64,000 nucleotides of DNA from JBMTVN01 sp046047235 (GCA_046047235.1 JBJOII010000011.1:16139-80138); one strand, 5' to 3'. Positions 52,533 to 61,494 are shown, counted from the stretch's first letter. Numbers and translations are program-made. The notes: generated by a model from the letters alone, not told the origin.

Positions 52533-54098
52533 ATGGCAGACACCAACAACGTCGCAAATTGGGATGAGCACTTCTACCAGAACGCTGACTCGTTCTTCCC
52601 CAGCCTCCCGAATACCGCGCTGACCTACGACGACGTCTCGCTCGCCACGCTCTACTCCGAAGTCCTGCCCCGCGATACCCAACTGGACGTCAAACTCGCC
52701 GATAACCTCGAACTCCATATCCCCGTCGTCTCCGCCGATATGGATACGGTCACGGAATCCTCCATGGCCATCGCCATGGCCCTCAACGGCGGACTCGGCC
52801 TCATCCACTACAACATGACGGAGAAACAACAGCTCTCCGAAGTCAGCCGCGTCAAAAACCACGTCCACGGCCTCATCCAGGACCCCATCAAGGTCAACCC
52901 AAACCAACTCATCGGTGAAGTGCTCGAAATGATCGAAAAACGACGCTTCTCCTTCAGCACTTTCCCCGTCGTCAATGACCAAGGCACCCTCCTCGGCCTC
53001 CTCCCCGGCCACGTGGTCAAACCCCGCTACGCCAAACGGAAAGCCGTCGAAGCCCTCACCCCCAGAACCCAAGTCCATACAATCCTCGTCAACGACCTCG
53101 GCCCCGACCCCGTCGCCACCGCCGATACCTTCTTCACCGAACACCCCGGCATCCATAAACTCCTCGTCGTCGATGCCCAAGACCACCTCCATGGCCTCTT
53201 CACCCTCAGTGACGTCGAACGCATCGCCCTCGAACGGAACGCCCAGTTTAAACCCGCCCGCGATACCCAACACCGCCTCATCTGCGGCGCCGCCGTATCC
53301 GCCACCCGTAACGCCTTCGGCGAACTCGACCGCGACCGTATCCTCAACCACGTCAGCACCCTCGTGGAACGCGGCCTCGATGTCGTCGCCGTCTCCACCG
53401 CCCACGGCCATAGCCGCGGCGTCGGCGATACAGTCCAACTACTCCACCAAGCCTTCCCTAACCTCCCCATCATCGCAGGTAATGTCACCTCCGCCTCCGG
53501 CGTCGAATTCCTCGCCAACGCCGGCGCCCAAATTATCAAGGTCGGACAAGGCCCCGGCTCCATCTGCACCACCCGCACCGTAGCAGGTGTCGGCATCCCT
53601 CAAATGACCGCCCTCTTCATCGCCAGTCGCACCGCCAAACAGAAAGGCGTCTCCATCCTCGCCGACGGCGGCATCACCAAATCCGGCGATATCGTCAAGG
53701 CCCTCACTCTCGCCCAAGGTGTCATGTGCGGCGGCCTCCTCGCCGGTTGCCCCGAAGCCCCCGGCCAAATCATGGAAATCAGCGGCAAACTCTATAAACA
53801 ATACCGCGGCATGGGTAGCCTACCCGCCATGAAAGCCGGCGCCGCAGCCCGCTACGGACACTCCTCCTCCAATACCCAAAAGGTCGCCCCGGAAGGCATC
53901 GAAGCCCTCAAGGAAGTCTCCGCCTCCGTCGACCGTATCCTCACCCAGCTCGTCGGCGGTATCCAGTCCGGCATGGGCTACCTCGGCGCCGCTAACCTCC
54001 CCCAACTCCGCGAAAAAGCCCGCTATATCCAAGTCAGCCCCGCCGGCCAACGCGAAGCCGCACCCCACGACGTCGTCGAAGTGAAAACCGAGAATTAA
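52533..54098 (+). CDS. guaB: IMP dehydrogenase
   Basis: 521 residues from the ATG at 52533. NAD-dependent oxidation of IMP to XMP, first committed step to GMP. LTYDDVSLATLYSEVLPR, VVSADMDTVTESSMAIAMALNGGLGLIHYN, two CBS domains (about 110-230), catalytic cysteine in GPGSICTTRTVAGVGIPQ (near 344), and the active-site flap around YRGMGSLPAM. Canonical features throughout. An earlier in-frame start at 52473 would add 20 residues unlike the family. Confidence 0.96.
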   Translation: MADTNNVANWDEHFYQNADSFFPSLPNTALTYDDVSLATLYSEVLPRDTQLDVKLADNLELHIPVVSADMDTVTESSMAIAMALNGGLGLIHYNMTEKQQLSEVSRVKNHVHGLIQDPIKVNPNQLIGEVLEMIEKRRFSFSTFPVVNDQGTLLGLLPGHVVKPRYAKRKAVEALTPRTQVHTILVNDLGPDPVATADTFFTEHPGIHKLLVVDAQDHLHGLFTLSDVERIALERNAQFKPARDTQHRLICGAAVSATRNAFGELDRDRILNHVSTLVERGLDVVAVSTAHGHSRGVGDTVQLLHQAFPNLPIIAGNVTSASGVEFLANAGAQIIKVGQGPGSICTTRTVAGVGIPQMTALFIASRTAKQKGVSILADGGITKSGDIVKALTLAQGVMCGGLLAGCPEAPGQIMEISGKLYKQYRGMGSLPAMKAGAAARYGHSSSNTQKVAPEGIEALKEVSASVDRILTQLVGGIQSGMGYLGAANLPQLREKARYIQVSPAGQREAAPHDVVEVKTEN

Positions 54099-54131
54099 TC
54101 CCCCGCCCACACTCCCCACACACACCCAAGC

Positions 54132-55067
54132 ATGCAGGTCGTCTCCTCCCCAAAGGAACTCCTCCACTCCTCAAAACCCGTCCACCTCGCCATCGGTATG
54201 TTCGATGGCGTCCACCTCGGCCATCAACAACTCCTCCAACTCACCCTCCAAAACGCATCCGCCAATAACGGCATCGCCGCCGCCCTCACCTTCGATCAAC
54301 ACCCCAATCACATCGTCGCCCCCAACCGCATCCCACCCGCTATCCAAAACCTCCAAACCCGACTCCAAACCCTCAAAACCACCGGTATCCACGCCGCCAT
54401 CGTCACCCCCTTCACCCCCGCCTTCAGCCAAATCCACGGCGAAACCTTCATCCGCCAACTCGCCCAAGACCTCCAAACCCTCTCCTCAATCTGCATCGGA
54501 CAAGGCTTCACCTTCGGACATAAACGCTCCGGCACCTGCCAACTCCTCCAAGACCTCGAAAGCGAACTCCATTACACGACCCATATCCTTCCCCCCGTCT
54601 CCCTCAACTCCTGCCCCGTCCGCTCCACCATCATACGCGAAAAAATCGCCGCCGGCCTGCTCCACGAAGCCAGTAACCTCCTCGGCCGACCCTACTCCAT
54701 CACCGGCGAAATCATCCACGGCGACCACCTCGGCCGACAACTCGGCTTCCCCACCGCCAACCTCAACGTCCAAAACCTCGCCCTCCCCCCACTCGGCGTC
54801 TACTCCGCCAACGCCATCCTCAATGACAAATCCTACCCCGCTGTCCTTAACCTCGGCATCCGCCCCACCCTCAACCAAACCACACCCTCCCTCCGCCTCG
54901 AAACCCATATCCTCGACTTTCAACAAGATATCTACGGCGCCTACCTCGAAGTCCAACCCCTCCAGTTCCTCCGCGGTGAAAGAAAATTCGCCTCCCTCGA
55001 ATCCCTCCGCCTCCAAATCCAATCCGACCTCCAACAAGCCCGTAACCTCCTCGCACCCCTCCCCTGA
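54132..55067 (+). CDS. ribF: Bifunctional riboflavin kinase / FAD synthetase
   Basis: 311 residues, normal length. FAD synthetase domain with GMFDGVHLGHQQLL (about 22-36), TFDQHP and SSTIIREKIAAGLL-like motif (here RSTIIREKIAAG), then the riboflavin kinase domain GRPYSITGEIIHGDHLGRQLGFPTANL, GVYSANAIL, LNLGIRPT and LETHILDF. Converts riboflavin to FMN and FAD. Its stop TGA overlaps a possible CTG start of the next gene. Confidence 0.96.
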   Translation: MQVVSSPKELLHSSKPVHLAIGMFDGVHLGHQQLLQLTLQNASANNGIAAALTFDQHPNHIVAPNRIPPAIQNLQTRLQTLKTTGIHAAIVTPFTPAFSQIHGETFIRQLAQDLQTLSSICIGQGFTFGHKRSGTCQLLQDLESELHYTTHILPPVSLNSCPVRSTIIREKIAAGLLHEASNLLGRPYSITGEIIHGDHLGRQLGFPTANLNVQNLALPPLGVYSANAILNDKSYPAVLNLGIRPTLNQTTPSLRLETHILDFQQDIYGAYLEVQPLQFLRGERKFASLESLRLQIQSDLQQARNLLAPLP

Positions 55068-55963
55068 AAACCCAGCCCACCCCAACTCAACCCCTCTGCA
55101 TCCAACTCCCCAAACACCAGTGGGACTCGGAAGCCGCCGCCCATCACCAACGCGTAGCACCACTCGCCGAACCCGCCCTCACCCGACGCTCCCATAACCA
55201 AAAGCACCCGGTCTGGGACTTCCTCTTCACCTATTACTCCTTCCCCATCCGCCGACTCCTCACCTACGTCCCCGGCCTCGTCGACCCCAACGGCAACCCC
55301 CGCCCAACCTCCACCACTACCGAAAACCTACCCAACTCCACTCTCTGGACCACCCACCCCCCACATGCCAAAAACCTCCAGCTCGCCAGCTGGATCGCTA
55401 ACCTCTGCCACGAAATCCTCAACCGACCACCCCGCTTCAATTGCTACGGCCTCCACGAATGGGCCATGGTCTACCAACTCAACCCCACAGAAATCCGCCA
55501 TAACTCCACCCCACTCCGACTCCCCCCAAACTCCATTAACCAATTCGTCGAATCCCAAACACTCTGCTGCTCCCACTACGACGCCTACCGCTTCTTCACT
55601 CCCCAAGCCTCCCCCAAAAATACACTGCACCCCACCCACGCCAATCGACCCCAACTGGAACAAGCCGGATGCCTCCACGCCAATATGGACCTCTTCAAGT
55701 GGTCCTATAAACTCTGGCCCCACATCGGCAGCTCCCTCGTCGGTGAAACCTTCCAGCTCGCCGCCCAAGCCCGCTCCCTCGATATGCGCGCCAGCCCCTA
55801 TAACCTCCAACACCTCGGCTTCATCCCCATCCCCATCGAAACCCCACAAGGCAGAAACGCCTACCTCGAAGAACAACAAGCCATCGCCACCACCGCCACC
55901 ACCCTCCGAAAAAAACTCCTCAACGCAGCCCAAAACCTCGCCAACCTCAACCCGCCCGCCTAA
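55064..55963 (+). CDS. Probable 3-methyladenine DNA glycosylase (actinobacterial-type family), start codon not ATG/GTG/TTG
   Basis: The conserved frame runs uninterrupted from the ribF stop to 55963 but its first ATG is at 55466, in the middle of the domain. Upstream residues are clearly part of the protein: KHQWDSEAAAHHQRVAPLAE, QKHPVWDFLFTYYSFPIRRL, CYGLHEWAMVYQ, then LRCTHFDAFRFF-like TLCCSHYDAYRFFTPQA, GCLHANMDLFKWSYKL and SLDMRASPYNL. This matches, from memory, a family annotated as 3-methyladenine DNA glycosylase in actinobacteria. Possible starts are CTG at 55064 (CTGA overlap with ribF, 299 residues) or ATC at 55100, which falls just at the family N-terminus. Confidence 0.75.
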   Translation: MKTQPTPTQPLCIQLPKHQWDSEAAAHHQRVAPLAEPALTRRSHNQKHPVWDFLFTYYSFPIRRLLTYVPGLVDPNGNPRPTSTTTENLPNSTLWTTHPPHAKNLQLASWIANLCHEILNRPPRFNCYGLHEWAMVYQLNPTEIRHNSTPLRLPPNSINQFVESQTLCCSHYDAYRFFTPQASPKNTLHPTHANRPQLEQAGCLHANMDLFKWSYKLWPHIGSSLVGETFQLAAQARSLDMRASPYNLQHLGFIPIPIETPQGRNAYLEEQQAIATTATTLRKKLLNAAQNLANLNPPA

Positions 55964-56409
55964 CCCCCAACCCGCTGCAACTCCAACGTCTGGCCCGCAC
56001 GCTCAACTAACTCCACTAACGCCCCCGGCGTAAAAGGCTTCGCCAAATAATCCGTCACGTGTTCCGCCAGCCCCCCCACCCCATCAGGAACCTCCCCCTC
56101 CATCAATGAACCAGTCAACATGCAAACCGCCATCCCCTCATTCCAACCATTCTCCACTATCGTCCTCAATACCTCCCACCCACTCACACTCCCCAAATTC
56201 AAATCCAGTAAAATCACCCCGCGAAACCCTCCCCGCACCGCCTCCAAACACGCCTCACCACTCTCCCTCCCCTCCACCGCATACCCCTGACGCTTCAATA
56301 ACGTCACAACCAAATTCCGGATCGGTGCCTCGTCCTCCACCACCATCACCCCAGGTCGCCTCACGGTTTTATCTTGTTGTTCGCCCAGCATTTGCCCTTC
56401 TCTTTCCAT
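55960..56409 (-). CDS. Single-domain response regulator
   Basis: 149 residues from the ATG at 56409 (GGAG five bases upstream); Met at 56391 is an alternative with GAAGGG upstream. One receiver domain: VMVVEDEAP, aspartate in VILLDLNLG, threonine in CMLTGSL and lysine in YLAKPFTP. No output domain and no neighbouring kinase. Its TAG overlaps the convergent glycosylase TAA. Divergent from the nucleoside hydrolase gene across 79 bases. Confidence 0.9.
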   Translation of the reverse strand: MEREGQMLGEQQDKTVRRPGVMVVEDEAPIRNLVVTLLKRQGYAVEGRESGEACLEAVRGGFRGVILLDLNLGSVSGWEVLRTIVENGWNEGMAVCMLTGSLMEGEVPDGVGGLAEHVTDYLAKPFTPGALVELVERAGQTLELQRVGG

Positions 56410-56488
56410 GTAGGCTCCGTAACACCTAAGACAGCTATCGGACAATACGCCACCCGTCTTAAGCAGCCACCCCACACTCCCAACTACC

Positions 56489-57508
56489 ATGCGTAATCCC
56501 ATGCAAGCGTTGTACTTATTTCTCCTGACTCTCCTCACCCAAATCACCCTCGCACAACCCTCCCCAAAGATCATCCTCGATGTCGATGCCGCCGAAGATG
56601 TCGACGACATCGGCGCCATCGCAACCCTCCACGCCCTCGCCAATCAGAACGAAGCCGAAATCCTCGGCATCCTCATCTCCTCCAATAACGAATGGGTCGG
56701 CCCCTGCGTCGACGCCATCAATACCTACTACGGTCGCCCCAACCTCCCCATCGGCTACCAATCCGAACACCAATACGGCTACCTCAATACCCACGACCCC
56801 CACCGCCCCACACCCTCACGCTATGCCGAACGCGTCGCCAAAGAATTCCCCCATGACCTGAACCAAAGTAGCGATGCCCCCAACGCCACCACTCTCTGCC
56901 GACAACTCCTCGCCAATCAACCCGACCACAGTGTCACCATAGTCACCGTCGGATTCCTCACCAACCTCCGCACCCTCCTTAACTCCCCACCCGACAACAT
57001 CAGCCCCCTCAACGGTGAATCGCTCGTCACCCAAAAAGTCCTCCGCTGGGTCTGCATGGGCGGCATCTTCCCCGAAGGCCGCTTCGCCAACGGCGGCGGA
57101 GAATACAACGTCATGTACGATACCATCGCCTCCGTCCGCGCCATCAATGACTGGCCCACACCCATCCTCTTCAGCGGATTCAAAATCGGCGCAGCCATCA
57201 AAACCGGCAGCCGACTCAAGAACACCCCCGAATCGAACCCCGTCCGCGCCTGCTACCTCCACTACAATAACCTCAGCCCACGCGAATCCTGGGACCAAAC
57301 CGCCGTCCTCTGCGCCGTCCGCGGCCACTCCCCCTACTGGTCCCTCTCCGAACCCGGCCGCTGCCTCATGCACGCCGCCACCCCCCACGGCTACACAGAA
57401 TGGATCCCCTCCCCCACGCAACCCCACCACTACCTCACACCAAAACTACCCCCCGAAAACCTCGCCCAAATCATCGAGGACCTCATGACCCAACCCCCCT
57501 CCCCCTAA
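56489..57508 (+). CDS. Exported nucleoside hydrolase-like protein
   Basis: 339 residues. Signal peptide about 1-22 (LYLFLLTLLTQITLA). Calcium-binding motif of the inosine-uridine hydrolase family near 29-42, here ILDVDAAEDVDDIGA in place of the usual DTDPGxDDA, keeping three aspartates. Also VTIVTVGFLTNLRTLL, WVCMGGIFPEGRFANGGGEYNV and a late DQTAVLCAVRG with the conserved Asp. PVC bacteria often carry exported members; substrate could be a nucleoside or another glycoside. Confidence 0.88.
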   Translation: MRNPMQALYLFLLTLLTQITLAQPSPKIILDVDAAEDVDDIGAIATLHALANQNEAEILGILISSNNEWVGPCVDAINTYYGRPNLPIGYQSEHQYGYLNTHDPHRPTPSRYAERVAKEFPHDLNQSSDAPNATTLCRQLLANQPDHSVTIVTVGFLTNLRTLLNSPPDNISPLNGESLVTQKVLRWVCMGGIFPEGRFANGGGEYNVMYDTIASVRAINDWPTPILFSGFKIGAAIKTGSRLKNTPESNPVRACYLHYNNLSPRESWDQTAVLCAVRGHSPYWSLSEPGRCLMHAATPHGYTEWIPSPTQPHHYLTPKLPPENLAQIIEDLMTQPPSP

Positions 57509-57513
57509 CCCCC

Positions 57514-57690
57514 GCTCCCATCTCCCATCTCCGATCTCCGATATCCCATCTCCGATATCCCATATCCCCGCGGTTCGCAGCGTGCAGAAATCCCCCCTCA
57601 GCGCTCACCCTCTTCACTATGCGCTTCCCGCTTGGCACCTCGCGCGCAGCGCCTGTCCCCTAGCTCCCAGCTACTAGCTACCAGCTCCCA
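57514..57690. repeat. Heptad repeats downstream of the nucleoside hydrolase
   Basis: CCCATCT/CCGATCT/CCGATAT units (57514-57568), then AGCTCCC/AGCTACT units (57660-57690), within the 209-base gap between convergent genes. A further GC-rich element with CGCCGCAGGCG runs into the 3' end of the AraC gene. Confidence 0.75.
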
Positions 57691-57717
57691 CGCCGCGCCT
57701 CTCCCACTCTCTCCCCT

Positions 57718-58773
57718 CTACTCTCTCCCCTCTCTCTGCGGCGCCGCGCCACTCGCCGCAGGCGCGCTCGGATACAGCCCCGGACAACACCCATACTGCT
57801 CACGAAATGCCACAGTGAAATGACTCAGGCTGCTGTAACCCACCTCCATCGCCGCCTCAGTCACGTTGCACTTCCCGCTGCGTAACAAATCCGCCGCCCG
57901 CTCCAAACGCGCCTGCCGCAAAAATTGCTGAATCGTCTTCCCCGTCGCTTCAGAAAACTGCCGACTCAAATGAAACGGACTACACCCCACCATCTGCCCC
58001 AACTCCTTCAAGGAAGGCGGATTCTCAAGCCTTCCCAATAGAATCTCCCGCACCCGAGCCGCCCGCTCACAACGTGCCCTCTGCTGCCGCGTGCAAAATA
58101 ACTCCTCCCCCTCCGGCGCCTGGAAAAATGTCTGCGCCGCCAACTCCAGGGCCTTGCAGCGAAACCACGTCTCGTGCGCCGACTTGAAAACCGGACAGCT
58201 CCGCAAACTCTCCACCAACTGCATCATCCCCGCGCGCATCGGCTGAGGCTCCGCCACCACCGAAACACCCTCACCACCACCCTCAATCGCCCCCCGCACA
58301 CAGGGATGCAACTGAGCCCCCTCTCCCCCCAAATGCTCCTTCAGAAACCCGGGCGCATACTCCACCGTAATAAACCGATGCCGCTCCCCCTTCACCCGCT
58401 CCCCCCTCAACGGAGGCTCCCCCTGCCGGTAAAATACGCTGCTCCTCGCCCCAACCTCGACCCTCGCGTCTCCCTCGCTCAGTACTCCTCTCCCCTCCAA
58501 ATTCAAACACAACTCCACGCCCCCGGGATGAAAACTCCGCGCCCAGTCAATCCGCTCCGATACCGAGAAATCATGCCACTCAAAACAAAAACCCAAATTC
58601 CGATACCCCCCAAATAACGGACGCCACCCGCCCCGCGTCGCTCGCCAGGCCGGCGCCTCGCTAAATGGCTCCCCCTGCTTGATCACCTTCTCTTCCAAAT
58701 CATCTGCTTTCTTTAAACATCCCAACCAGCCCGCAACCATACCCCACCACCACCACGACGCAACACCTCGCAT
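57718..58773 (-). CDS. AraC-family transcriptional regulator
   Basis: About 351 residues if begun at the ATG at 58773 (GGGGTGAC upstream), but the first 20 residues are tryptophan-rich and odd; a GTG at 58686 (GGAAGAG upstream) may be the true start. An N-terminal sensor cupin-like region is followed by a C-terminal double helix-turn-helix: SLKELGQMVGCSPFHLSRQFSEATGKTIQQFLRQARLERAADLL (continuous) and VTEAAMEVGYSSLSHFTVAFREQYG. The last 15 residues (alanine/arginine-rich) are encoded by sequence resembling the neighbouring GC-rich repeats. Confidence 0.85.
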   Translation of the reverse strand: MRGVASWWWWGMVAGWLGCLKKADDLEEKVIKQGEPFSEAPAWRATRGGWRPLFGGYRNLGFCFEWHDFSVSERIDWARSFHPGGVELCLNLEGRGVLSEGDARVEVGARSSVFYRQGEPPLRGERVKGERHRFITVEYAPGFLKEHLGGEGAQLHPCVRGAIEGGGEGVSVVAEPQPMRAGMMQLVESLRSCPVFKSAHETWFRCKALELAAQTFFQAPEGEELFCTRQQRARCERAARVREILLGRLENPPSLKELGQMVGCSPFHLSRQFSEATGKTIQQFLRQARLERAADLLRSGKCNVTEAAMEVGYSSLSHFTVAFREQYGCCPGLYPSAPAASGAAPQREGRE

Positions 58774-58798
58774 GTCACCCCCCACTAACCAAGCCCAC

Positions 58799-58829
58799 AA
58801 AACAGGGGCCGGGATCTCTCCCGGCCCCT
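58799..58829 (-). terminator. Rho-independent terminator of the secreted Ig-like protein gene
   Basis: On the minus strand an 11-bp perfect stem AGGGGCCGGGA / TCCCGGCCCCT with a GAGA loop is followed by GTTTTG. It lies 28 bases after the stop at 58857. Confidence 0.8.
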
Positions 58830-58856
58830 CAAACCAGATGCCACCACCGTCGCACT

Positions 58857-60926
58857 CTACTGGCGCAACCGATAAAATCCCGCCACCCCCTCCGGCGTCA
58901 CGGTATACGAATTGGCACCCTGCGTGTCCACTGCCTGCCAGACGGTACCACCCAGATCAGAACTCACCTCCAAGACATACCCCACTGCCTCAGCCGGCCA
59001 AGACAAGGTGATGCTCCCACCCGTAACACCAGTGCTCAACACCGGCGCATCCGCCACCGGCGGAATCGAATACAACCCGAAGTCGTCCACGCCAAAATAC
59101 CAGCTGTCCGTCCCCGCATGCGCAAAACGAAAGCGAACCCGGGACTGACTATCAGCCTCATCCAAACGGAATAGCTCCACCCGCTTCGATTCAGCCGCGT
59201 CATCATTCACCCGCACACTAATGTAGGGCGCCAACGCCGCGCTGATCGGCGCCGCAATGAAATCCCCATAACGCCCGCCAATCTCACCCCCCAAATCCGG
59301 ATCAAAATAAAACGCCACATCCGCGTGATCCGCATTAAAGGTCGCCTCCGCATCCACATTGCCGTCCAAATCCAAAACCACGTCCGGACCGTCCAGCATA
59401 TACACCACCGGCAGCCAACTCACACCCCCATCAATGGAATACTCCACCGCACCCATGCTGTCCTGGTTCTGCTCCCACAAGGAGTGATACGACACATGCA
59501 CATCCGTCTGTCCGCTCAGGTCATAATCCGGCGTATACAAATACATCACCTGACTCTGTCCCTGACGATATCCCGAATCGCTGAACACCATCTGCCCGCT
59601 CGCCAAAGGCCCCTCCAACACCACACCATTCACCACATTCAGGCTGTTCGGCGTCAAAACCCGCTGGTAGTCCGTCATCAGGTTGCCGTCACTATACCCC
59701 TCCAACTCACCCGCAAACCGATCCACCCCCACCACCACCCACGTCGCATAGGAAGCCGAATCCAGGTTCCCCAGGTTGAACAACGGATTCACAATCTCCG
59801 TAAAACTCTCCTCCGTCCAACCCGCCGGCAGCCCGCCTTCCGCCACACCATCAAAATCCTCAAAATACAACGGTTCCGGTAACACCACGTTGCGATAGTC
59901 CCCAACGGTAAACTCCACCACCTCTGCATAGTCAACCACTGGAACCGCATCGTCCGAATAAACCAAATCAAACCGATGCGTGCTCCCGGACGCAAACAAC
60001 CCCGCATTCGTATACCCAATGAACGTCGCCCCGTTCTCCTGCCGAATCCCCGCAACCACATCCACTCCGTCCAGCTTCAACCCAACACTCGCCACATCCA
60101 CACTCGATATCCCGTTGGTCAAAACCGCCGAAAACTTCACCACCGGTGGATTGCCCACGGAACCATTCGACGGCACCACAGTCAGCAAACGCGGAATCGC
60201 CGGCGGCTCCACCACCTCAAACTCCTCCGTCCCATCAATCCCATACGAGTCGTTGATCATGAAATACACCACATACGAACCCACCTCCGGCAACCCCCCG
60301 GGAAATACCACGCTCCCATCCACTACCCCGCTGTTCCCCGACTGCGTGCCATCCACATAACTCCATAACAACGAGTCCACACTCCCCGGAGTCGCCCCCG
60401 CCGGATACACCCCGATCCAGTCCTTCGCATTCCCATAACCATTCGAAAAACTCACGGTGATCGGCTTCCCAGGTTGGTAAAACGTCGAATCCGTCCGCAC
60501 CAGCACCGCCACCGTCGCGTCCACCACGGTAAAGGTCGCCTCCGCCAAAACGGTATACCCGTCGTTCTCCAATAAATACGCCTTCCAGGTCCCTACACTC
60601 CCCACCCCCCCACCAAAGGTAACGGAACCCTCGGAAAGCCCGGACACCCCACCCTGCGTGCCGTCCACATAAGCCCACCGCGTCGATCCCACATCACCCG
60701 GAACCACACCCTCAGGATAAACCCCCACCCAGTCCTTCGAGTTCCCCGGCCCTCCGCTAAAGTAAACTGTAATGTCCTCCCCAGTCGCATACTCAGTGTG
60801 ATTCGGCCGCACGCTCGCAGCCTCCACCTCCACCCCTGCCAGCACAAAACCCGCCGCGCACATCGCCAGTAGCAACCTCGCGCCACACATCCTCAACCTG
60901 CCAGCCCAGTCTGTCATCGCTTTCAT
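58857..60926 (-). CDS. Secreted multidomain protein with duplicated Ig-like module
   Basis: 689 residues; AGGAGA just before the ATG at 60926. Signal peptide to about residue 37. Two homologous modules follow (about 38-135 and 140-235), each with DWxGVYPxGxxPGxVxSxxWxYVDGTQ and VTFxxG. Then an Ig/Big-like part (about 240-350), a large beta-sandwich from about 355 (LYFEDFDGVAEGGLPAGWTEE, SYHSLWEQNQDS, EYSIDGGVSW, WYFGVDDFGLY) and a short C-terminal module ending FYRLRQ, which is typical of extracellular verrucomicrobial proteins. Function unknown; binding or degradative partner roles are possible. Confidence 0.85.
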   Translation of the reverse strand: MKAMTDWAGRLRMCGARLLLAMCAAGFVLAGVEVEAASVRPNHTEYATGEDITVYFSGGPGNSKDWVGVYPEGVVPGDVGSTRWAYVDGTQGGVSGLSEGSVTFGGGVGSVGTWKAYLLENDGYTVLAEATFTVVDATVAVLVRTDSTFYQPGKPITVSFSNGYGNAKDWIGVYPAGATPGSVDSLLWSYVDGTQSGNSGVVDGSVVFPGGLPEVGSYVVYFMINDSYGIDGTEEFEVVEPPAIPRLLTVVPSNGSVGNPPVVKFSAVLTNGISSVDVASVGLKLDGVDVVAGIRQENGATFIGYTNAGLFASGSTHRFDLVYSDDAVPVVDYAEVVEFTVGDYRNVVLPEPLYFEDFDGVAEGGLPAGWTEESFTEIVNPLFNLGNLDSASYATWVVVGVDRFAGELEGYSDGNLMTDYQRVLTPNSLNVVNGVVLEGPLASGQMVFSDSGYRQGQSQVMYLYTPDYDLSGQTDVHVSYHSLWEQNQDSMGAVEYSIDGGVSWLPVVYMLDGPDVVLDLDGNVDAEATFNADHADVAFYFDPDLGGEIGGRYGDFIAAPISAALAPYISVRVNDDAAESKRVELFRLDEADSQSRVRFRFAHAGTDSWYFGVDDFGLYSIPPVADAPVLSTGVTGGSITLSWPAEAVGYVLEVSSDLGGTVWQAVDTQGANSYTVTPEGVAGFYRLRQ

Positions 60927-60993
60927 TCAGTCTCCTGTCGTTGTTGGTCTCACCAATCCTCCCCCTCTCCAGGGCAGGAAAATCTGCGCAACC

Positions 60994-61494
60994 TCAAGGA
61001 ACACACACCACCGCAGGACCTCCCCCTGGCCCCGCCGTCAACCACCCCCCAATAATGAACTCAGCCTCCGCTGTGTTCATCGAATACCACTCCCCCCCCT
61101 CCACCCGGCGCACCAACCGATGCGCCTGCGCCATCCCACGACCCATCTCCGGCGCCACACCAGTCTCCCGCGCCCGCTCCATCTGCCCCTTCAACTCCGG
61201 TGTATACATCTCCAAATACGACACCACCCAGCTGGACTTGTCCCTCACATCCCCATTCGTCGAAATCACCACCGCCCTCACCCCGTCCTCCACCTCATCG
61301 TTCACCCCCCGTATCGGCGGAATCAACTCCCTCGACGCCACAAACAACTCCCCCTCACTCAAATCATAAAAAAATGCCCTCTCACCACCACCAGCCCCGC
61401 TCAAAAAACTCCGATACACCAATACCCCCGAAACCAATAGCAACAACACCACACCCAATACCTTCCAAACCGATTGAGTTCGCTCGCTCTCCAT
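60994..61494 (-). CDS. Membrane-anchored hypothetical protein next to the pseudopilin
   Basis: 166 residues; GGGGAGG sits a few bases before the ATG at 61494. One membrane helix (about 9-27) and an extracytoplasmic domain with FFYDLSEGELFVASRELIPPI and KSSWVVSYLEMYTPELKGQM. I recall small proteins with the phrase FxDxxxGxLFxxxxxxxPP beside pseudopilin genes in PVC genomes but know no function. It begins 16 bases after the pseudopilin gene. Confidence 0.75.
   Translation of the reverse strand: MESERTQSVWKVLGVVLLLLVSGVLVYRSFLSGAGGGERAFFYDLSEGELFVASRELIPPIRGVNDEVEDGVRAVVISTNGDVRDKSSWVVSYLEMYTPELKGQMERARETGVAPEMGRGMAQAHRLVRRVEGGEWYSMNTAEAEFIIGGWLTAGPGGGPAVVCVP

Noticed and set aside
55466..55963. 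165-residue protein starting at the first ATG
   Set aside because: The conserved domain continues about 130 codons upstream in the same frame, so this ATG is internal.
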